Shown: positions 19,661 to 29,111, counted from the stretch's first letter. The stretch: DNA of 64,000 bases from Oerskovia paurometabola (GCF_016907365.1 NZ_JAFBBV010000001.1:1798001-1862000), one strand, 5' to 3'. Notes: generated from the letters alone by a model not told the origin. Numbers and translations: made by a program.

Positions 19661-21198
19661 TGTCGCTCGGGACCACGTTCGCGGTCTCGCTCGTCGGTCT
19701 CTCGGGACACCTCGTGGAGGTGCAGGCCCACCTCGCCGCCTCGGTCCCGGGGTTCACGCTCGTCGGGCTGCCCGACGCGGCCCTGTCCGAGTCGAGGGAC
19801 CGCGTGCGCGCCGCGATCGCCTCGTCGGGCATCGAGTGGCCCCAGCGCAAGATCACCGTCAACCTGTCACCGGCCTCGCTGCCCAAGGCAGGGTCGGGCT
19901 TCGACCTCGCCATCGCCGTCGCGATGCTCGCCGGAGCGCGCAAGATCTCCGTCGCGGACCCCGCGCGCGTCGTGCACCTCGGCGAGCTCGGGCTCGACGG
20001 TCGGCTCCAGTCGGTGCGGGGCGTGCTCCCTGCGGTGGCCGCCGCCGTCGCGGCCGGGCTGCGTGACGTCGTCGTGCCCGTGCAGGACGCGGACGAGGCC
20101 CGGCTCGTCCCGGGGGCACGCGTCGTCGGCGTCGCGAGCCTGGCGGAGATCGCCGCCCTGTACGGCGCCGAGCTGCCCGGGATCGTGACCCCGAGCGCCG
20201 CCGCCCGCCCGGGCCGCACGGCCGGACCGCGACGGGCCGAGGGGGACCTGCGCGACGTCCTGGGCCAGGAGCAGGCGCGGCGCGCGCTCGAGGTCTCGGC
20301 GGCAGGCGGTCACCACCTGCTCCTGGTCGGGCCACCAGGGGCTGGCAAGACCATGCTCGCCTCCCGGATCACCGGCATCCTGCCGGACCTCGACGAGGCG
20401 GAGGCGGTCGAGGTCACGGCCGTCCACTCGGTCGCGGGGGTCTTCGACCCGGGACAGGGCCTGATCCGCCGCCCGCCCTACGAGGACCCGCACCACACCG
20501 CTACCCCGGCGTCGATCGTCGGCGGGGGCAGCGGGCTGCCACGGCCCGGGGCGGCGTCCCGGGCGCACCGCGGCGTGCTGTTCCTCGACGAGGCGCCGGA
20601 GTTCGGCTCGCGGGTCCTGCAGACCCTGCGCCAGCCGCTCGAGCACGGCGAGCTCGTCATCCACCGCGCCGCCGGGAGCGCGCGCTACCCGGCCCGCTTC
20701 CAGCTCGTGCTCGCCGCCAACCCGTGCCCGTGCGGGCTCGGGATCGGCAAGGGGCTCGAGTGCTCGTGCAGCCCGCTGGTCCGGCGCCGGTACTTCGCCC
20801 GCCTGTCGGGGCCGCTGCTCGACCGCGTCGACGTCCAGGTCGAGGTGCGTCCCGTGTCGCGGGTCGACCGGGCGGGCGGGGCCGACGTCGAGTCGAGCGC
20901 AACGGTCGCGGAACGGGTCGCCGCGGCCCGTTCCGCGGCCAGGGCCCGGCTCGCGGGGACGCCGTGGAGCACGAACGCCGAGGTGCCGGGGACCTGGCTG
21001 CGCGAACGGCTGGGGCCGGACCCGCGGCTGCTCGCGGGGATCGACACGGCCCTCGACCGGGGAACCCTCTCGCTGCGGGGAGCCGACCGGGTGCTGCGGC
21101 TCGCCTGGACCGTGGCCGACCTGGCCGGTCGCACCGCGCCGAACGCCGGGGACGTGGGGCAGGGGCTCGCGCTCCGGACGCGAGGTCACCATGGCTGA
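19660..21198 (+). CDS. comM: Mg-chelatase-like AAA+ ATPase ComM/YifB
   Basis: 512 residues. ComM-type helicases promote branch migration when transforming or recombining DNA. The N-terminal Lon-like domain (VQAHLAASVPGFTLVGLPDAALSESRDRVRAAI) is followed by the AAA+ module with Walker A VGPPGAGKTM near residue 224, Walker B RGVLFLDEAPEF near 305 and the characteristic NPCPCG. The C-terminal Mg-chelatase domain follows (RVLRLAWTVADLAGR). It overlaps yraN by 1 bp and dprA by 8 bp, so translation of the three is likely coupled. Confidence 0.96.
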   Translation: MSLGTTFAVSLVGLSGHLVEVQAHLAASVPGFTLVGLPDAALSESRDRVRAAIASSGIEWPQRKITVNLSPASLPKAGSGFDLAIAVAMLAGARKISVADPARVVHLGELGLDGRLQSVRGVLPAVAAAVAAGLRDVVVPVQDADEARLVPGARVVGVASLAEIAALYGAELPGIVTPSAAARPGRTAGPRRAEGDLRDVLGQEQARRALEVSAAGGHHLLLVGPPGAGKTMLASRITGILPDLDEAEAVEVTAVHSVAGVFDPGQGLIRRPPYEDPHHTATPASIVGGGSGLPRPGAASRAHRGVLFLDEAPEFGSRVLQTLRQPLEHGELVIHRAAGSARYPARFQLVLAANPCPCGLGIGKGLECSCSPLVRRRYFARLSGPLLDRVDVQVEVRPVSRVDRAGGADVESSATVAERVAAARSAARARLAGTPWSTNAEVPGTWLRERLGPDPRLLAGIDTALDRGTLSLRGADRVLRLAWTVADLAGRTAPNAGDVGQGLALRTRGHHG

Positions 21199-22414
21199 GG
21201 CCCGGCCGACCTTCGACGTCGACGACCCGCTGCTCGCCCGCGCCGCCTGGAGCCGGATCGCGGAACCGGGGGACCAGGTCGCCGGTGCGATCGTCGCGCA
21301 CCTGGGCGCCGGGGACGCGCTCGCATGGCTCCACGAGGTGGCGTCCGGTGCGGGTCCGCTCGTGCCGGAGGTCCTCGCGTCGCAGGGCGAGCGGCCGTCG
21401 GTCGACCGCCTGCTGCGCGCCGTGGAGCGGTGGCGCGGCAGGCTGGCGACCCTCGACCCGTCTCGCGAGCTCCGAGCTCTCGACCGGCTGGGCGGGGCGC
21501 TCCTGGTCCCCGGCGACCCGCGATGGCCGACGGCGGTCGACGACCTGGGCGAGGCCGCGCCCCTCGCGCTGTGGGTCCGTGGCGAGAGCGACCTCGCAGG
21601 TCTGTCGCGACGCTCGCTCGCGCTCGTGGGCGCTCGCGCGTGCACCGAGTACGGACGCCACGTCGCGGCGGACCTCGCCTCGGGTCTGGTGGACCGGCGC
21701 TTCACGGTCGTCTCCGGCGGTGCGTACGGGATCGACGCCGCCGCGCACCGCGGCGCGATCGCCGCACGGGGCCGGACCGTCGCCTTCCTCGCGGGAGGGG
21801 TCGACCGCCTCTACCCGGCGGGCAACACCGACCTCCTGCGGGCGGTCCTGGACGAGGGGAGCATCGTCAGCGAGACCCCCCCGGGGTCCGTCCCGAGCAG
21901 GGTCCGCTTCCTGCAGCGCAACCGTCTCATCGCGGCCTTCTCCCGGGCGACCGTCGTCGTCGAGGCGGCCTGGCGGTCCGGCGCGCTGAGCACCGCGACA
22001 CACGCGAGCGCGCTGCTGCGGCCCGTGGGGGCGGTCCCCGGGCCCGTGACCTCGATGGCCTCCGGTGGGTGCCACCAGCTCCTGCGGGACGCCCAGGCCG
22101 TGTGCGTGACCGACGCCGACGAGGCCGCCGAGCTGGCCGGGCACGTCGGGGCGGACGCGTCGACCCCGCGCACCGGGCGCTCCGCACCCCAGGACGACCT
22201 CGACGAGCTGGGCACCAGGCTGTGGGACGCCCTGCCGTTGCGCGTGTACGCCGCCGTGGACTCCGTGGCGCGGACCGCCGGCCTCGGTGTCGACGAGACC
22301 CTCGGCAGCCTCGGCCACCTGGAGCTCGTCGGGCTCGCCGAGCAGTCCGGAGGCCGGTGGCGACGGGCGCCCCGTGCGCCCCAGGGCGTGGGCTCCACGA
22401 CGCGGAGGCGGTGA
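21191..22414 (+). CDS. dprA: DNA-processing protein DprA (Smf)
   Basis: 407 residues. DprA binds incoming single-stranded DNA and loads RecA. The Rossmann-like domain shows LALVGARACTEYGRHVAADLASGL, TVVSGGAYGIDAAAHRGAIA, TVAFLAGGVDRLYPAGN and FLQRNRLIAAFSRATVVVEAAWRSGALSTATHA. A C-terminal winged-helix piece follows (ALPLRVYAAVDSVARTAGLGVDETLGSLGHLELVGL). The N-terminal ~100 residues are helical and divergent. It starts inside the end of comM. No competence pilus genes occur in this window, so a role in natural transformation is not shown. Confidence 0.95.
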   Translation: MAEARPTFDVDDPLLARAAWSRIAEPGDQVAGAIVAHLGAGDALAWLHEVASGAGPLVPEVLASQGERPSVDRLLRAVERWRGRLATLDPSRELRALDRLGGALLVPGDPRWPTAVDDLGEAAPLALWVRGESDLAGLSRRSLALVGARACTEYGRHVAADLASGLVDRRFTVVSGGAYGIDAAAHRGAIAARGRTVAFLAGGVDRLYPAGNTDLLRAVLDEGSIVSETPPGSVPSRVRFLQRNRLIAAFSRATVVVEAAWRSGALSTATHASALLRPVGAVPGPVTSMASGGCHQLLRDAQAVCVTDADEAAELAGHVGADASTPRTGRSAPQDDLDELGTRLWDALPLRVYAAVDSVARTAGLGVDETLGSLGHLELVGLAEQSGGRWRRAPRAPQGVGSTTRRR

Positions 22415-22419
22415 GCGGC

Positions 22420-22425
22420 GACACT
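22420..22425 (+). promoter_or_regulatory. -10-like hexamer GACACT before xerC
   Basis: GACACT ends 6 nt before the ATG at 22432 and favours that start over the GTG at 22411 that overlaps dprA. Confidence 0.3.
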
Positions 22426-22431
22426 GGGACG

Positions 22432-23373
22432 ATGAGCGACAGCGAGCGGCACGGCGAGACGCACCTTCCTCCTGCTCTTGCCGCGGCCGTCGCCGAGTTC
22501 GAGCTGCACCTCGACGTCCAACGAGGGCTCTCGGCCCACACGGTGCGCGCCTACGCGGGCGACGTCCGGTCGCTGCTGGCGCGCGCCGTGGCGACGGGCG
22601 TGCGGGGGCTCGACGACGTCGACATCGCGGTCCTGCGCGACTGGCTCGCCGATCTCGGGGCGCGTGACCTCGCCCGGACCACGATGGCCCGACGAGGAGC
22701 GGCGGCCCGCGCCTTCTTCGCCTGGACGACGAGCACGGGCCGTACGGCGCACAACCCCGCCCTGCGGCTCGCGAGCCCCAAGGTCGCTCGTCACCTGCCG
22801 ACCGTCCTCGCCGTCGACGCCGCCACCCACCTCATGGAGACCGCCCGTGACGCGGCCGCGGACGGCGACCCGGCGCGCCTGCGTGAGTGGGTCGCGGTCG
22901 AGGTGCTCTACGCCTCGGGCCTTCGCGTCGCCGAGCTCGTCGGTGCCGACGTCGACGACGTGGACCTGGGGGAGCGGACGCTGCGCGTGATCGGCAAGGG
23001 CGACAAGGAGCGGGTCGTGCCGTTCGGCGTCCCTGCGGGCCGGGCGCTGCGCCGCTGGCTCGACGTGGGGCGGCCCGCGCTGGTGGTGGCGGACTCCGGC
23101 CCCGCGCTCCTGCTCGGGGACCGCGGACACCGGTGGGGACAGCGACAGGCGCGCGAGACGGTGCACCGGCTCGCTGCGCTCGCAGGCGTCGACGACGTCG
23201 CGCCCCACGACCTGCGGCACAGCGCCGCGACCCACCTGCTCCAGGGCGGCTCCGACCTGCGCAGCGTCCAGGAGGTGCTCGGCCACGCCACGCTCTCCAC
23301 GACCCAGCGGTACACGCACGTCAGCGCCGACCGCCTGCGTGCCTCGTTCGAGCAGGCCTTCCCGCGGGCGTGA
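22432..23373 (+). CDS. xerC: Tyrosine recombinase XerC
   Basis: 313 residues. XerC/XerD-type recombinases resolve chromosome dimers at dif. The N-terminal SAM-like domain (EFELHLDVQRGLSAHTVRAYAGDVRSLL) precedes the catalytic domain. That domain has Arg in YASGLRVAELVGAD, Lys in IGKGDKERVVPF, HDLRHSAATHLL (His and Arg), His in LGHATLSTTQRYTHVS and the nucleophile Tyr in QRYTHV. The length is that of XerC rather than of a phage integrase, and no phage genes are near. An in-frame GTG at 22411 is an alternative start. Confidence 0.94.
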   Translation: MSDSERHGETHLPPALAAAVAEFELHLDVQRGLSAHTVRAYAGDVRSLLARAVATGVRGLDDVDIAVLRDWLADLGARDLARTTMARRGAAARAFFAWTTSTGRTAHNPALRLASPKVARHLPTVLAVDAATHLMETARDAAADGDPARLREWVAVEVLYASGLRVAELVGADVDDVDLGERTLRVIGKGDKERVVPFGVPAGRALRRWLDVGRPALVVADSGPALLLGDRGHRWGQRQARETVHRLAALAGVDDVAPHDLRHSAATHLLQGGSDLRSVQEVLGHATLSTTQRYTHVSADRLRASFEQAFPRA

Positions 23374-23529
23374 GGGGGGTGCTGCCGGGCGCGGGAACCT
23401 CCGGTCGCCGAGAGGGACCGCTCGTGCCCTGGGACCTCGGGCCGTCGAGATGCGGCCAAGCGGGGTCGGGACGGCGCACGAACCCCTGATGGCCGCGTCT
23501 CGCGGCGAGTAGAAGGTCCCAGGACGCCG

Positions 23530-24249
23530 CTAGCGCAGCGGGAGCAGCACGATCGGTTCGCGCGGCCCGAGCAGCGCGAGGGGGTCGACGTACGTGTCGC
23601 CGCGACGAACGCCCCAGTGCAGGCACGACACCGGCAGACAGTGTCCGGCGCCCGTGGTGCCGGTCCCTCCGGAACCGCCGGCCCCGTCGCCCGCGCCCTG
23701 GACCGTCCCCACGACCTGCCCGCGCCCGACCCGCGTCCCCACGGCAGCGGAGCCGTCGACCGGTTCCAGCGAGCTGCGCAGCCCGCCGTCGTGCAGCACG
23801 ACCACGACCCCCCGGTCCACGACGGTCCCGGCGAACGTCACGACCCCGGCCTCGGGTGCCACGACGGCGCTCCCAGGAGGTGCCTCGAGGTCGACCCCGC
23901 GGTGTCCCGCGAGCCATTCCTTGTCGGGGGGCAGGAACCCACGGAGCACCACGGGATCGCCGGCGACCGGGGACGTCCAGCCCGTGGTCGTGGGGTCCGG
24001 GCCCTCGGACCCTCGGGCGGGCAGGACGGGCAGGAGGGACGCGACGAGGACCACCAGGGTGAGCACGGGCACGACCGGGAGCGGGCCCACGAGCAACCGG
24101 TCGCTCGCCCTCGCGCGCGACAGGCGGCGTTGGTCTGCCGTCTGGCCGAGCCTCTCGGACGGGGGGCCGGGAGCGTGACGCGAGCGACGTCGTCGGACTG
24201 GCGGGGCGAGGTCTTGGAGCGGCCCGGTGGGCCGTGCGGAGGAAGGCAC
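23530..24249 (-). CDS. Exported M23-like (LytM) protein, possibly degenerate
   Basis: Reverse-strand gene, divergent from rpsB. A hydrophobic segment ([22 protein letters not shown]) looks like an uncleaved anchor or signal peptide and is followed by the M23 fold: [42 protein letters not shown], and [16 protein letters not shown] at the end. LytM-type endopeptidases cut peptidoglycan cross-links. The first His and Asp (HRGVD) are present. The final HxH, however, is Cys-Leu-His, so the usual catalytic His is replaced and activity is doubtful. The start is uncertain: the frame is open up to an ATG at 24390, but that part looks non-coding and overlaps the rpsB promoter region, so GTG 24249 is given here. 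Confidence 0.75.
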   Translation of the reverse strand: MPSSARPTGPLQDLAPPVRRRRSRHAPGPPSERLGQTADQRRLSRARASDRLLVGPLPVVPVLTLVVLVASLLPVLPARGSEGPDPTTTGWTSPVAGDPVVLRGFLPPDKEWLAGHRGVDLEAPPGSAVVAPEAGVVTFAGTVVDRGVVVVLHDGGLRSSLEPVDGSAAVGTRVGRGQVVGTVQGAGDGAGGSGGTGTTGAGHCLPVSCLHWGVRRGDTYVDPLALLGPREPIVLLPLR

Positions 24250-24360
24250 CGCAGCAGCGTCGCGTACCGCAGGACCGTACGGAGCCCTGTCGACCCGCGC
24301 TGTGGACGGGGTCCCGTGCGCGCGGCCTGTGCACGGGTCCGGCTGCGGCCCGCGATCAGG

Positions 24361-24713
24361 TAGACTTAACGCCGCGATCGGCACGTTCACTCGGACGGGC
24401 TCCCAGCGCTCCCGACGGTCACCCCAGAGGTCACCGGCAGGGGACCTGGAACCCCCCGCTGCGCGCCGTCGACTTCGCGCGTCACGTCCCCGACTCGCGG
24501 CCTTCGCAGGCCGCCGTCAGGGGCCATCCCGACAACGGTCCGGACCCTCGTTCGCCAGGGCCCGGCGTCGGACCATGGTGTGGCGCCAGGGGTGCAGGGC
24601 CAATCCCGGCCGGCACCGACAACCGGAATGCACCGACCGGACGCACTGCGACCGGTCGGACGAATGAGCGTGAGCAGCGGGAGGATCCCGCGTCACGCCT
24701 GAAAGGAAGTGCC
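24361..24713 (+). promoter_or_regulatory. rpsB promoter and long leader
   Basis: A gene-free stretch of ~350 bases in front of rpsB. TAGACT (24361-24366) fits a TAnnnT -10 box, with no clear -35. Near the end, CCGACCGG (24633-24640) pairs perfectly with CCGGTCGG (24652-24659), 50 nt before the start codon. The leader is longer than most here and could carry S2 autoregulation; that is an inference. The ribosome binding site is GAAAGGAAG. Confidence 0.4.
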
Positions 24714-25688
24714 ATGGCCGTCGTGACCATGCGCCAGCTCCTCGACAGCGGAGTCCACTTCGGACACCAGACCCGCCGCTGGAACCCGAAGATGAAGCGC
24801 TTCATCTTCACGGAGCGCAACGGCATCTACATCGTCGACCTGCAGCAGTCGCTGTCCTACATCGACCGCGCGTACGAGTTCGTCAAGGAGACCGTCGCCC
24901 ACGGTGGCACGATCCTCTTCGTCGGCACGAAGAAGCAGGCGCAGGAGCCCGTCGCCGAGCAGGCCGCTCGCGTCGGCATGCCCTACGTGAACCACCGCTG
25001 GCTCGGTGGCATGCTCACCAACTTCACCACGGTGCACAAGCGTCTGCAGCGCATGAAGGAGCTCGAGGAGATCGACTTCGACGACGTCGCAGGCTCCGGG
25101 CTCACCAAGAAGGAGCTGCTCGTCCTCCGTCGCGAGAAGGACAAGCTGACCCGCACCCTGGGCGGCATCCGCGACATGGCGAAGGTCCCCTCCGCCGTGT
25201 GGATCGTCGACACCAACAAGGAGCACCTGGCCGTCGACGAGGCGCGCAAGCTGCGCATCCCGATCGTCGCGATCCTGGACACCAACTGCGACCCCGACGT
25301 CGTTGACTACAAGATCCCGGGCAACGACGACGCGATCCGCGCCGTCACGCTGCTGACCCGCGTGATCGCCGACGCCGCGGCCGAGGGCCTGCTCCAGCGC
25401 CACTCGGGCAACCGCACGGGCGCCGAGGCCGGCTCGGCCACCGAGGCAGAGCCGCTCGCCGAGTGGGAGCGCGAGCTCCTCGCCGGTGCCGAGGCGGAGA
25501 CCGCCGTGGAGACCGCAGCCGCCGCTGAGGTCGTCGCCGAGGCCGCAGCCGAGACCGCCGTCGAGGCCGAGGTCGTCGCCGAGGCAGCAGCCGAGGTCGC
25601 CGTCGAGGCCGAGGTCGAGGCAGAGGCGGCCGTCGAGGCAGCCGCTGAGGCCGAGGCCCCCGCCGAAGAGGCCGACGAGTCCAAGTGA
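24714..25688 (+). CDS. rpsB: 30S ribosomal protein S2
   Basis: 324 residues. The conserved core (about residues 1-240) starts [31 protein letters not shown] and contains [22 protein letters not shown], and [24 protein letters not shown]. After it comes a ~80-residue tail made almost only of Ala, Glu and Val in imperfect repeats ([14 protein letters not shown] type). E. coli S2 is 241 residues. Such acidic tails occur in other actinobacterial S2 proteins, but their role is not known. The ATG at 24714 has AAAGGAAG 6-10 nt upstream and matches the family start. tsf follows after a hairpin. Confidence 0.97.
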   Translation: MAVVTMRQLLDSGVHFGHQTRRWNPKMKRFIFTERNGIYIVDLQQSLSYIDRAYEFVKETVAHGGTILFVGTKKQAQEPVAEQAARVGMPYVNHRWLGGMLTNFTTVHKRLQRMKELEEIDFDDVAGSGLTKKELLVLRREKDKLTRTLGGIRDMAKVPSAVWIVDTNKEHLAVDEARKLRIPIVAILDTNCDPDVVDYKIPGNDDAIRAVTLLTRVIADAAAEGLLQRHSGNRTGAEAGSATEAEPLAEWERELLAGAEAETAVETAAAAEVVAEAAAETAVEAEVVAEAAAEVAVEAEVEAEAAVEAAAEAEAPAEEADESK

Positions 25689-25694
25689 CGACGT

Positions 25695-25726
25695 GGTGCG
25701 CGCCCCTCTCCGGAGGGGCGCGCACC
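25695..25726 (+). terminator. Hairpin between rpsB and tsf
   Basis: A perfect 14-bp stem (GGTGCGCGCCCCTC at 25695-25708 with 25713-25726) and a 4-nt TCCG loop, directly after the rpsB stop. It may attenuate or process the rpsB-tsf transcript. Confidence 0.65.
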
Positions 25727-25793
25727 CGCCGCACCGCCCGCTCCACGTTCTCCCCGGGGAGCCCCGGGACCCCAGACAGGTAAGGACACCACC

Positions 25794-26633
25794 ATGGCGA
25801 ACTACACCGCAGCCGACATCAAGGCGCTGCGCGAGCGCACCGGCGCCGGCATGCTCGACGTCAAGAAGGCGCTCGACGAGGCCGACGGCGACTCCGAGAA
25901 GGCGCTCGAGATCATCCGCGTCAAGGGTCTGAAGGGCGTCGCCAAGCGCGAGGGCCGCTCGACCTCCGAGGGCCTCGTGGCCGTCGACGTCTCCGAGACC
26001 GAGGGTGGCCAGGTCGCCACGCTCATCGAGCTCAACTCCGAGACGGACTTCGTCGCGAAGAACGAGAACTTCCTCAACCTCGCGGCCCGCGTCCTGACCG
26101 CCGTCGCCGCCTCGGGTGCTGCCGACGTCGACGCCGCGCTCGCTGCCGACGCCGACGGTGAGTCCGTCCAGCTCGTCATCGACAACACCGCCGCGTCGCT
26201 CGGCGAGAAGGTCGTCCTGCGTCGCACCACGCGCGTCGCGGGTGAGCGCGTCACCGCGTACCTGCACCGCACCGCCAAGGACCTGCCGCCGTCGATCGGT
26301 GTCGTCGTCGCGACCGACGTCGCCGGTGCGGCCGTCGCCAAGGAGATCGCGCAGCACATCGCCGCGATGTCCCCGACGTACCTGACCCGCGAGGACGTCC
26401 CCGAGGACGTCGTCGCGAGCGAGCGTCGTATCGCCGAGGAGACCTCGCGCAACGAGGGCAAGCCCGAGGCCGCGCTCCCGAAGATCATCGAGGGCCGCCT
26501 GAACGGCTTCTTCAAGGACGTCGTCCTGCTCGACCAGCCGCTCGCGAAGGACCCGAAGAAGACCGTCGGCCAGGTTCTCGCCGAGGTCGGTGGCACGGTC
26601 ACCGAGTTCGTGCGGTACCGCGTCGGCGCCTGA
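25794..26633 (+). CDS. tsf: Elongation factor Ts
   Basis: 279 residues. EF-Ts is the nucleotide exchange factor that regenerates EF-Tu-GTP. The N-terminal UBA-like domain [44 protein letters not shown] is followed by [10 protein letters not shown], the EF-Tu contact, and the C-terminal core with [19 protein letters not shown] and [16 protein letters not shown]. The ATG follows the ribosome binding site GGTAAGG. rpsB and pyrH flank it in the usual order. Confidence 0.97.
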   Translation: MANYTAADIKALRERTGAGMLDVKKALDEADGDSEKALEIIRVKGLKGVAKREGRSTSEGLVAVDVSETEGGQVATLIELNSETDFVAKNENFLNLAARVLTAVAASGAADVDAALAADADGESVQLVIDNTAASLGEKVVLRRTTRVAGERVTAYLHRTAKDLPPSIGVVVATDVAGAAVAKEIAQHIAAMSPTYLTREDVPEDVVASERRIAEETSRNEGKPEAALPKIIEGRLNGFFKDVVLLDQPLAKDPKKTVGQVLAEVGGTVTEFVRYRVGA

Positions 26634-26644
26634 CGCACTCCTCC

Positions 26645-26680
26645 GGTGGCCCGGTCCGCGCTCGCGCGGACCGGGCCACC
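26645..26680 (+). terminator. Hairpin terminator after tsf
   Basis: A perfect 16-bp stem (GGTGGCCCGGTCCGCG at 26645-26660 with 26665-26680) and a 4-nt loop, 11 nt after the tsf stop. Confidence 0.75.
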
Positions 26681-26682
26681 GC

Positions 26683-26709
26683 GCACCGGGACCCGGTGGG
26701 TCCCGGTGC
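26683..26709 (+). other. Second hairpin in the tsf-pyrH gap
   Basis: GCACCGGGACCC (26683-26694) pairs perfectly with GGGTCCCGGTGC (26698-26709) across 3 nt. It lies 2 nt after the tsf terminator, forming a tandem pair of hairpins. Confidence 0.55.
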
Positions 26710-26806
26710 ACACGCACCACCCGGGGACGACGAGCACGACCGTCCCCGGTACGTCCTGGGGCAGACCCCGGGAGATCGGAACGACGAAGGACAGGTGGCT
26801 CGGCAC

Positions 26807-27541
26807 ATGGGCGACAAGATCGAGACCAAGACCCCCGCACGTCGGGTGCTGCTCAAGCTCTCCGGGGAGACCTTCGGGGGCGGACAGATCGGCCTCGCGC
26901 CGGACGTCGTGCAGCGGGTGGCCGGCGAGATCGCCGATGCCGTCCGTCAGGGCGTCGAGGTCGCCATCGTCGTCGGTGGCGGCAACTTCTTCCGCGGCGC
27001 CGAGCTCTCCCAGCGCGGCCTCGACCGCGCCCGCGCCGACTACATGGGCATGCTGGGCACGGTCATGAACTGCCTCGCGCTCCAGGACTTCCTCGAGCAG
27101 GCCGGGGTCGACACCCGCGTGCAGACCGCGATCACCATGGGGCAGGTCGCCGAGCCGTACATCCCGCTGCGCGCGATCCGCCACCTGGAGAAGGGCCGTG
27201 TCGTGATCTTCGGCGCGGGAGCGGGCATGCCGTACTTCTCGACCGACACCGTCTCCGCCCAGCGCGCCCTCGAGACGCACTGCCAGGAGGTCCTCATGGG
27301 CAAGAACGGTGTCGACGGTGTCTACACCGCGGACCCGCGCACCAACCCGGACGCCGTGAAGCTCGACCACCTGACGTACACCGACGCGCTCGTCAAGGAC
27401 CTGGCGGTCATGGATGCCACCGCCCTGAGCCTGTGCCGCGACAACGACGTGACGATGCGGGTCTTCGGGATGAGCGAGCCGGGCAACGTGACCCGCGCGC
27501 TGCTGGGGGACAATATCGGGACACTGGTCACGACGAACTGA
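26807..27541 (+). CDS. pyrH: UMP kinase
   Basis: 244 residues. Bacterial UMP kinase (amino acid kinase fold, hexameric) makes UDP from UMP and ATP in pyrimidine synthesis. Motifs: [82 protein letters not shown] and [12 protein letters not shown]. The ATG at 26807 gives the expected length. The in-frame GTG at 26795 is 4 nt after GAAGGA and cannot be excluded; it would add four residues. Confidence 0.95.
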   Translation: MGDKIETKTPARRVLLKLSGETFGGGQIGLAPDVVQRVAGEIADAVRQGVEVAIVVGGGNFFRGAELSQRGLDRARADYMGMLGTVMNCLALQDFLEQAGVDTRVQTAITMGQVAEPYIPLRAIRHLEKGRVVIFGAGAGMPYFSTDTVSAQRALETHCQEVLMGKNGVDGVYTADPRTNPDAVKLDHLTYTDALVKDLAVMDATALSLCRDNDVTMRVFGMSEPGNVTRALLGDNIGTLVTTN

Positions 27542-27584
27542 CCGGACGACCGACGAACGACCCGGACCGCGCCGCGAACCCGGG

Positions 27585-27605
27585 TGCGCCGCCCCGTGCG
27601 GCGCA
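27585..27605 (+). other. Hairpin between pyrH and frr
   Basis: TGCGCCGC (27585-27592) pairs perfectly with GCGGCGCA (27598-27605). The small stem lies 38 nt before the frr start and may be a weak attenuator. Confidence 0.35.
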
Positions 27606-27643
27606 GGACGGCTAGCCCAGCAACGCACGACGAAGGAGCACTG

Positions 27644-28201
27644 GTGATCGACGAGACCCTCCTCGAGGCCGAAGAGAAGATGGACAAGGCGATCGAGGTC
27701 GCCAAGGAGGACTTCGCGAACATTCGCACGGGACGTGCGAGCGGCGCGATGTTCAACAAGATCACGGTCGAGTACTACGGCGCTCCGACGCCGCTCCAGC
27801 AGCTCGCCTCGTTCAACACGCCCGAGGCCCGCACGATCGTGATCTCGCCCTTCGACAAGACCGCGCTCAGCGCGATCGAGAAGGCCATCCGGGACTCGGA
27901 CCTCGGGGTGAACCCCAGCAACGACGGCAACATCATCCGGGTGGTGCTCCCCGTGCTCACGGAGGAGCGTCGCCGCGACTACGTGAAGCTCGCCAAGGGC
28001 AAGGCCGAGGACGCGCGCGTCTCGGTGCGCAACGTGCGCCGCCGTGCCAAGGAGCAGCTCGACCGCATCGTCAAGGACGGCGAGGCGGGCGAGGACGAGG
28101 GTACGCGCGCCGAGAAGGAGCTCGAGGCACTCACGAAGAGCCACGTCGACACGATCGACGCGCTCCTCGCCGGCAAGGAGAGCGAGCTCCTCGAGGTCTG
28201 A
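27644..28201 (+). CDS. frr: Ribosome recycling factor
   Basis: 185 residues, the standard length. RRF splits post-termination ribosomes together with EF-G. The sequence has [94 protein letters not shown] and the closing helix [18 protein letters not shown]. The GTG at 27644 follows GAAGGAGCACTG and matches the family start. Confidence 0.97.
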   Translation: MIDETLLEAEEKMDKAIEVAKEDFANIRTGRASGAMFNKITVEYYGAPTPLQQLASFNTPEARTIVISPFDKTALSAIEKAIRDSDLGVNPSNDGNIIRVVLPVLTEERRRDYVKLAKGKAEDARVSVRNVRRRAKEQLDRIVKDGEAGEDEGTRAEKELEALTKSHVDTIDALLAGKESELLEV

Positions 28202-28222
28202 TGCAGAAGTCCGAACGCACCG

Positions 28223-29068
28223 ATGACAAGTGATGCGGTCGCGTCCCGGCCCCGGCGCACGCCGAAGGCCGGACGCGACCTGCCCAAGGCGATCTCCGTC
28301 GGGGTCGGGCTCCTCGTCCTGGTGGGGGCCTCGCTGGCCTTCCGCCCGGAGCCGTTCGTGCTGCTGGCGACCGCCGCGGTCGGGGCTGCGCTGTGGGAGC
28401 TGAAGCAGGCGTTCCTGCGCCGCGACATCCACCTGCCGCTCCTGCCGCTCCTGGTGGGGGCTGCGGGAATCCTGATCTCGTCGTACTACTCGGGCCCCGA
28501 GGCCCTCATGGTCTCGTTCGTGCTGACCGTGGCGGGCGTCGTGGTCTGGCGGGTCATCGACGGCTCGGGCACGGCCGCGGTGCGCGACGCGGCCGCGGGG
28601 ACCTTCGCGACGGCCTACCTGCCGTTCATGGCGGGGTTCGTCATGATGATGCTCGCGAACCCGGACAACGGCCGGATCCAGGTCCTGCTGTTCATCCTGC
28701 TGGCGGTGTCGAACGACGTCGGCGGGTACGTCGCCGGGGTCCTGTTCGGCCGTCATCCGCTGGCTCCCTCGATCAGTCCCAAGAAGAGCTGGGAGGGCCT
28801 GGCGGGCTCGTTCGTCCTGGCGACGGCGATCGGTGTCGTGGGCGCGGTCTACGGGCTCGGCGCGAGCCCCGTGATCGGTGTCGCGCTCGGCATCATGGTG
28901 CCGCTCACGGCGACCGTGGGGGACCTGGCCGAGTCGATGATCAAGCGCGACCTAGAATTGAAGGACATGGGGTCCCTCCTGCCGGGGCACGGCGGCGTCC
29001 TCGACCGCCTGGACTCCATGCTCCTGACCGCTCCGTTCGTGTACCTGCTGCTCTCCGTCTCGCTCTGA
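28223..29068 (+). CDS. cdsA: Phosphatidate cytidylyltransferase (CDP-diglyceride synthase)
   Basis: 281 residues with about eight membrane helices. The enzyme makes CDP-diacylglycerol from phosphatidate and CTP, the branch point for phosphatidylinositol, phosphatidylglycerol and cardiolipin. The family signature is near the C-terminus: SPKKSWEGLAGS and VGDLAESMIKRDLELKDMGSLLPGHGGVLDRLDS. A basic ~25-residue cytosolic start precedes the first helix. It begins 21 nt after frr. Confidence 0.96.
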   Translation: MTSDAVASRPRRTPKAGRDLPKAISVGVGLLVLVGASLAFRPEPFVLLATAAVGAALWELKQAFLRRDIHLPLLPLLVGAAGILISSYYSGPEALMVSFVLTVAGVVVWRVIDGSGTAAVRDAAAGTFATAYLPFMAGFVMMMLANPDNGRIQVLLFILLAVSNDVGGYVAGVLFGRHPLAPSISPKKSWEGLAGSFVLATAIGVVGAVYGLGASPVIGVALGIMVPLTATVGDLAESMIKRDLELKDMGSLLPGHGGVLDRLDSMLLTAPFVYLLLSVSL

Positions 29069-29111
29069 GGCGCGGCCCGCGAGGGCCAGGGCAGGGCGCG
29101 GGCGCACGCGC

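Noticed and set aside
22432..23373. Tyrosine recombinase as a sign of a prophage or integrative element
   Set aside because: Its length and motifs are those of XerC, it is in the normal dprA-xerC-rpsB order, and no phage genes or attachment repeats are near.
24250..24390. N-terminal extension of the M23 protein up to ATG 24390
   Set aside because: The translated part is compositionally non-protein-like and overlaps the rpsB -10 region; a downstream start is more likely, though not proven.
28201..28233. Ten-codon frame starting in the frr stop codon
   Set aside because: It overlaps the cdsA start, has no similarity I can name, and could be chance; it is too short to support.
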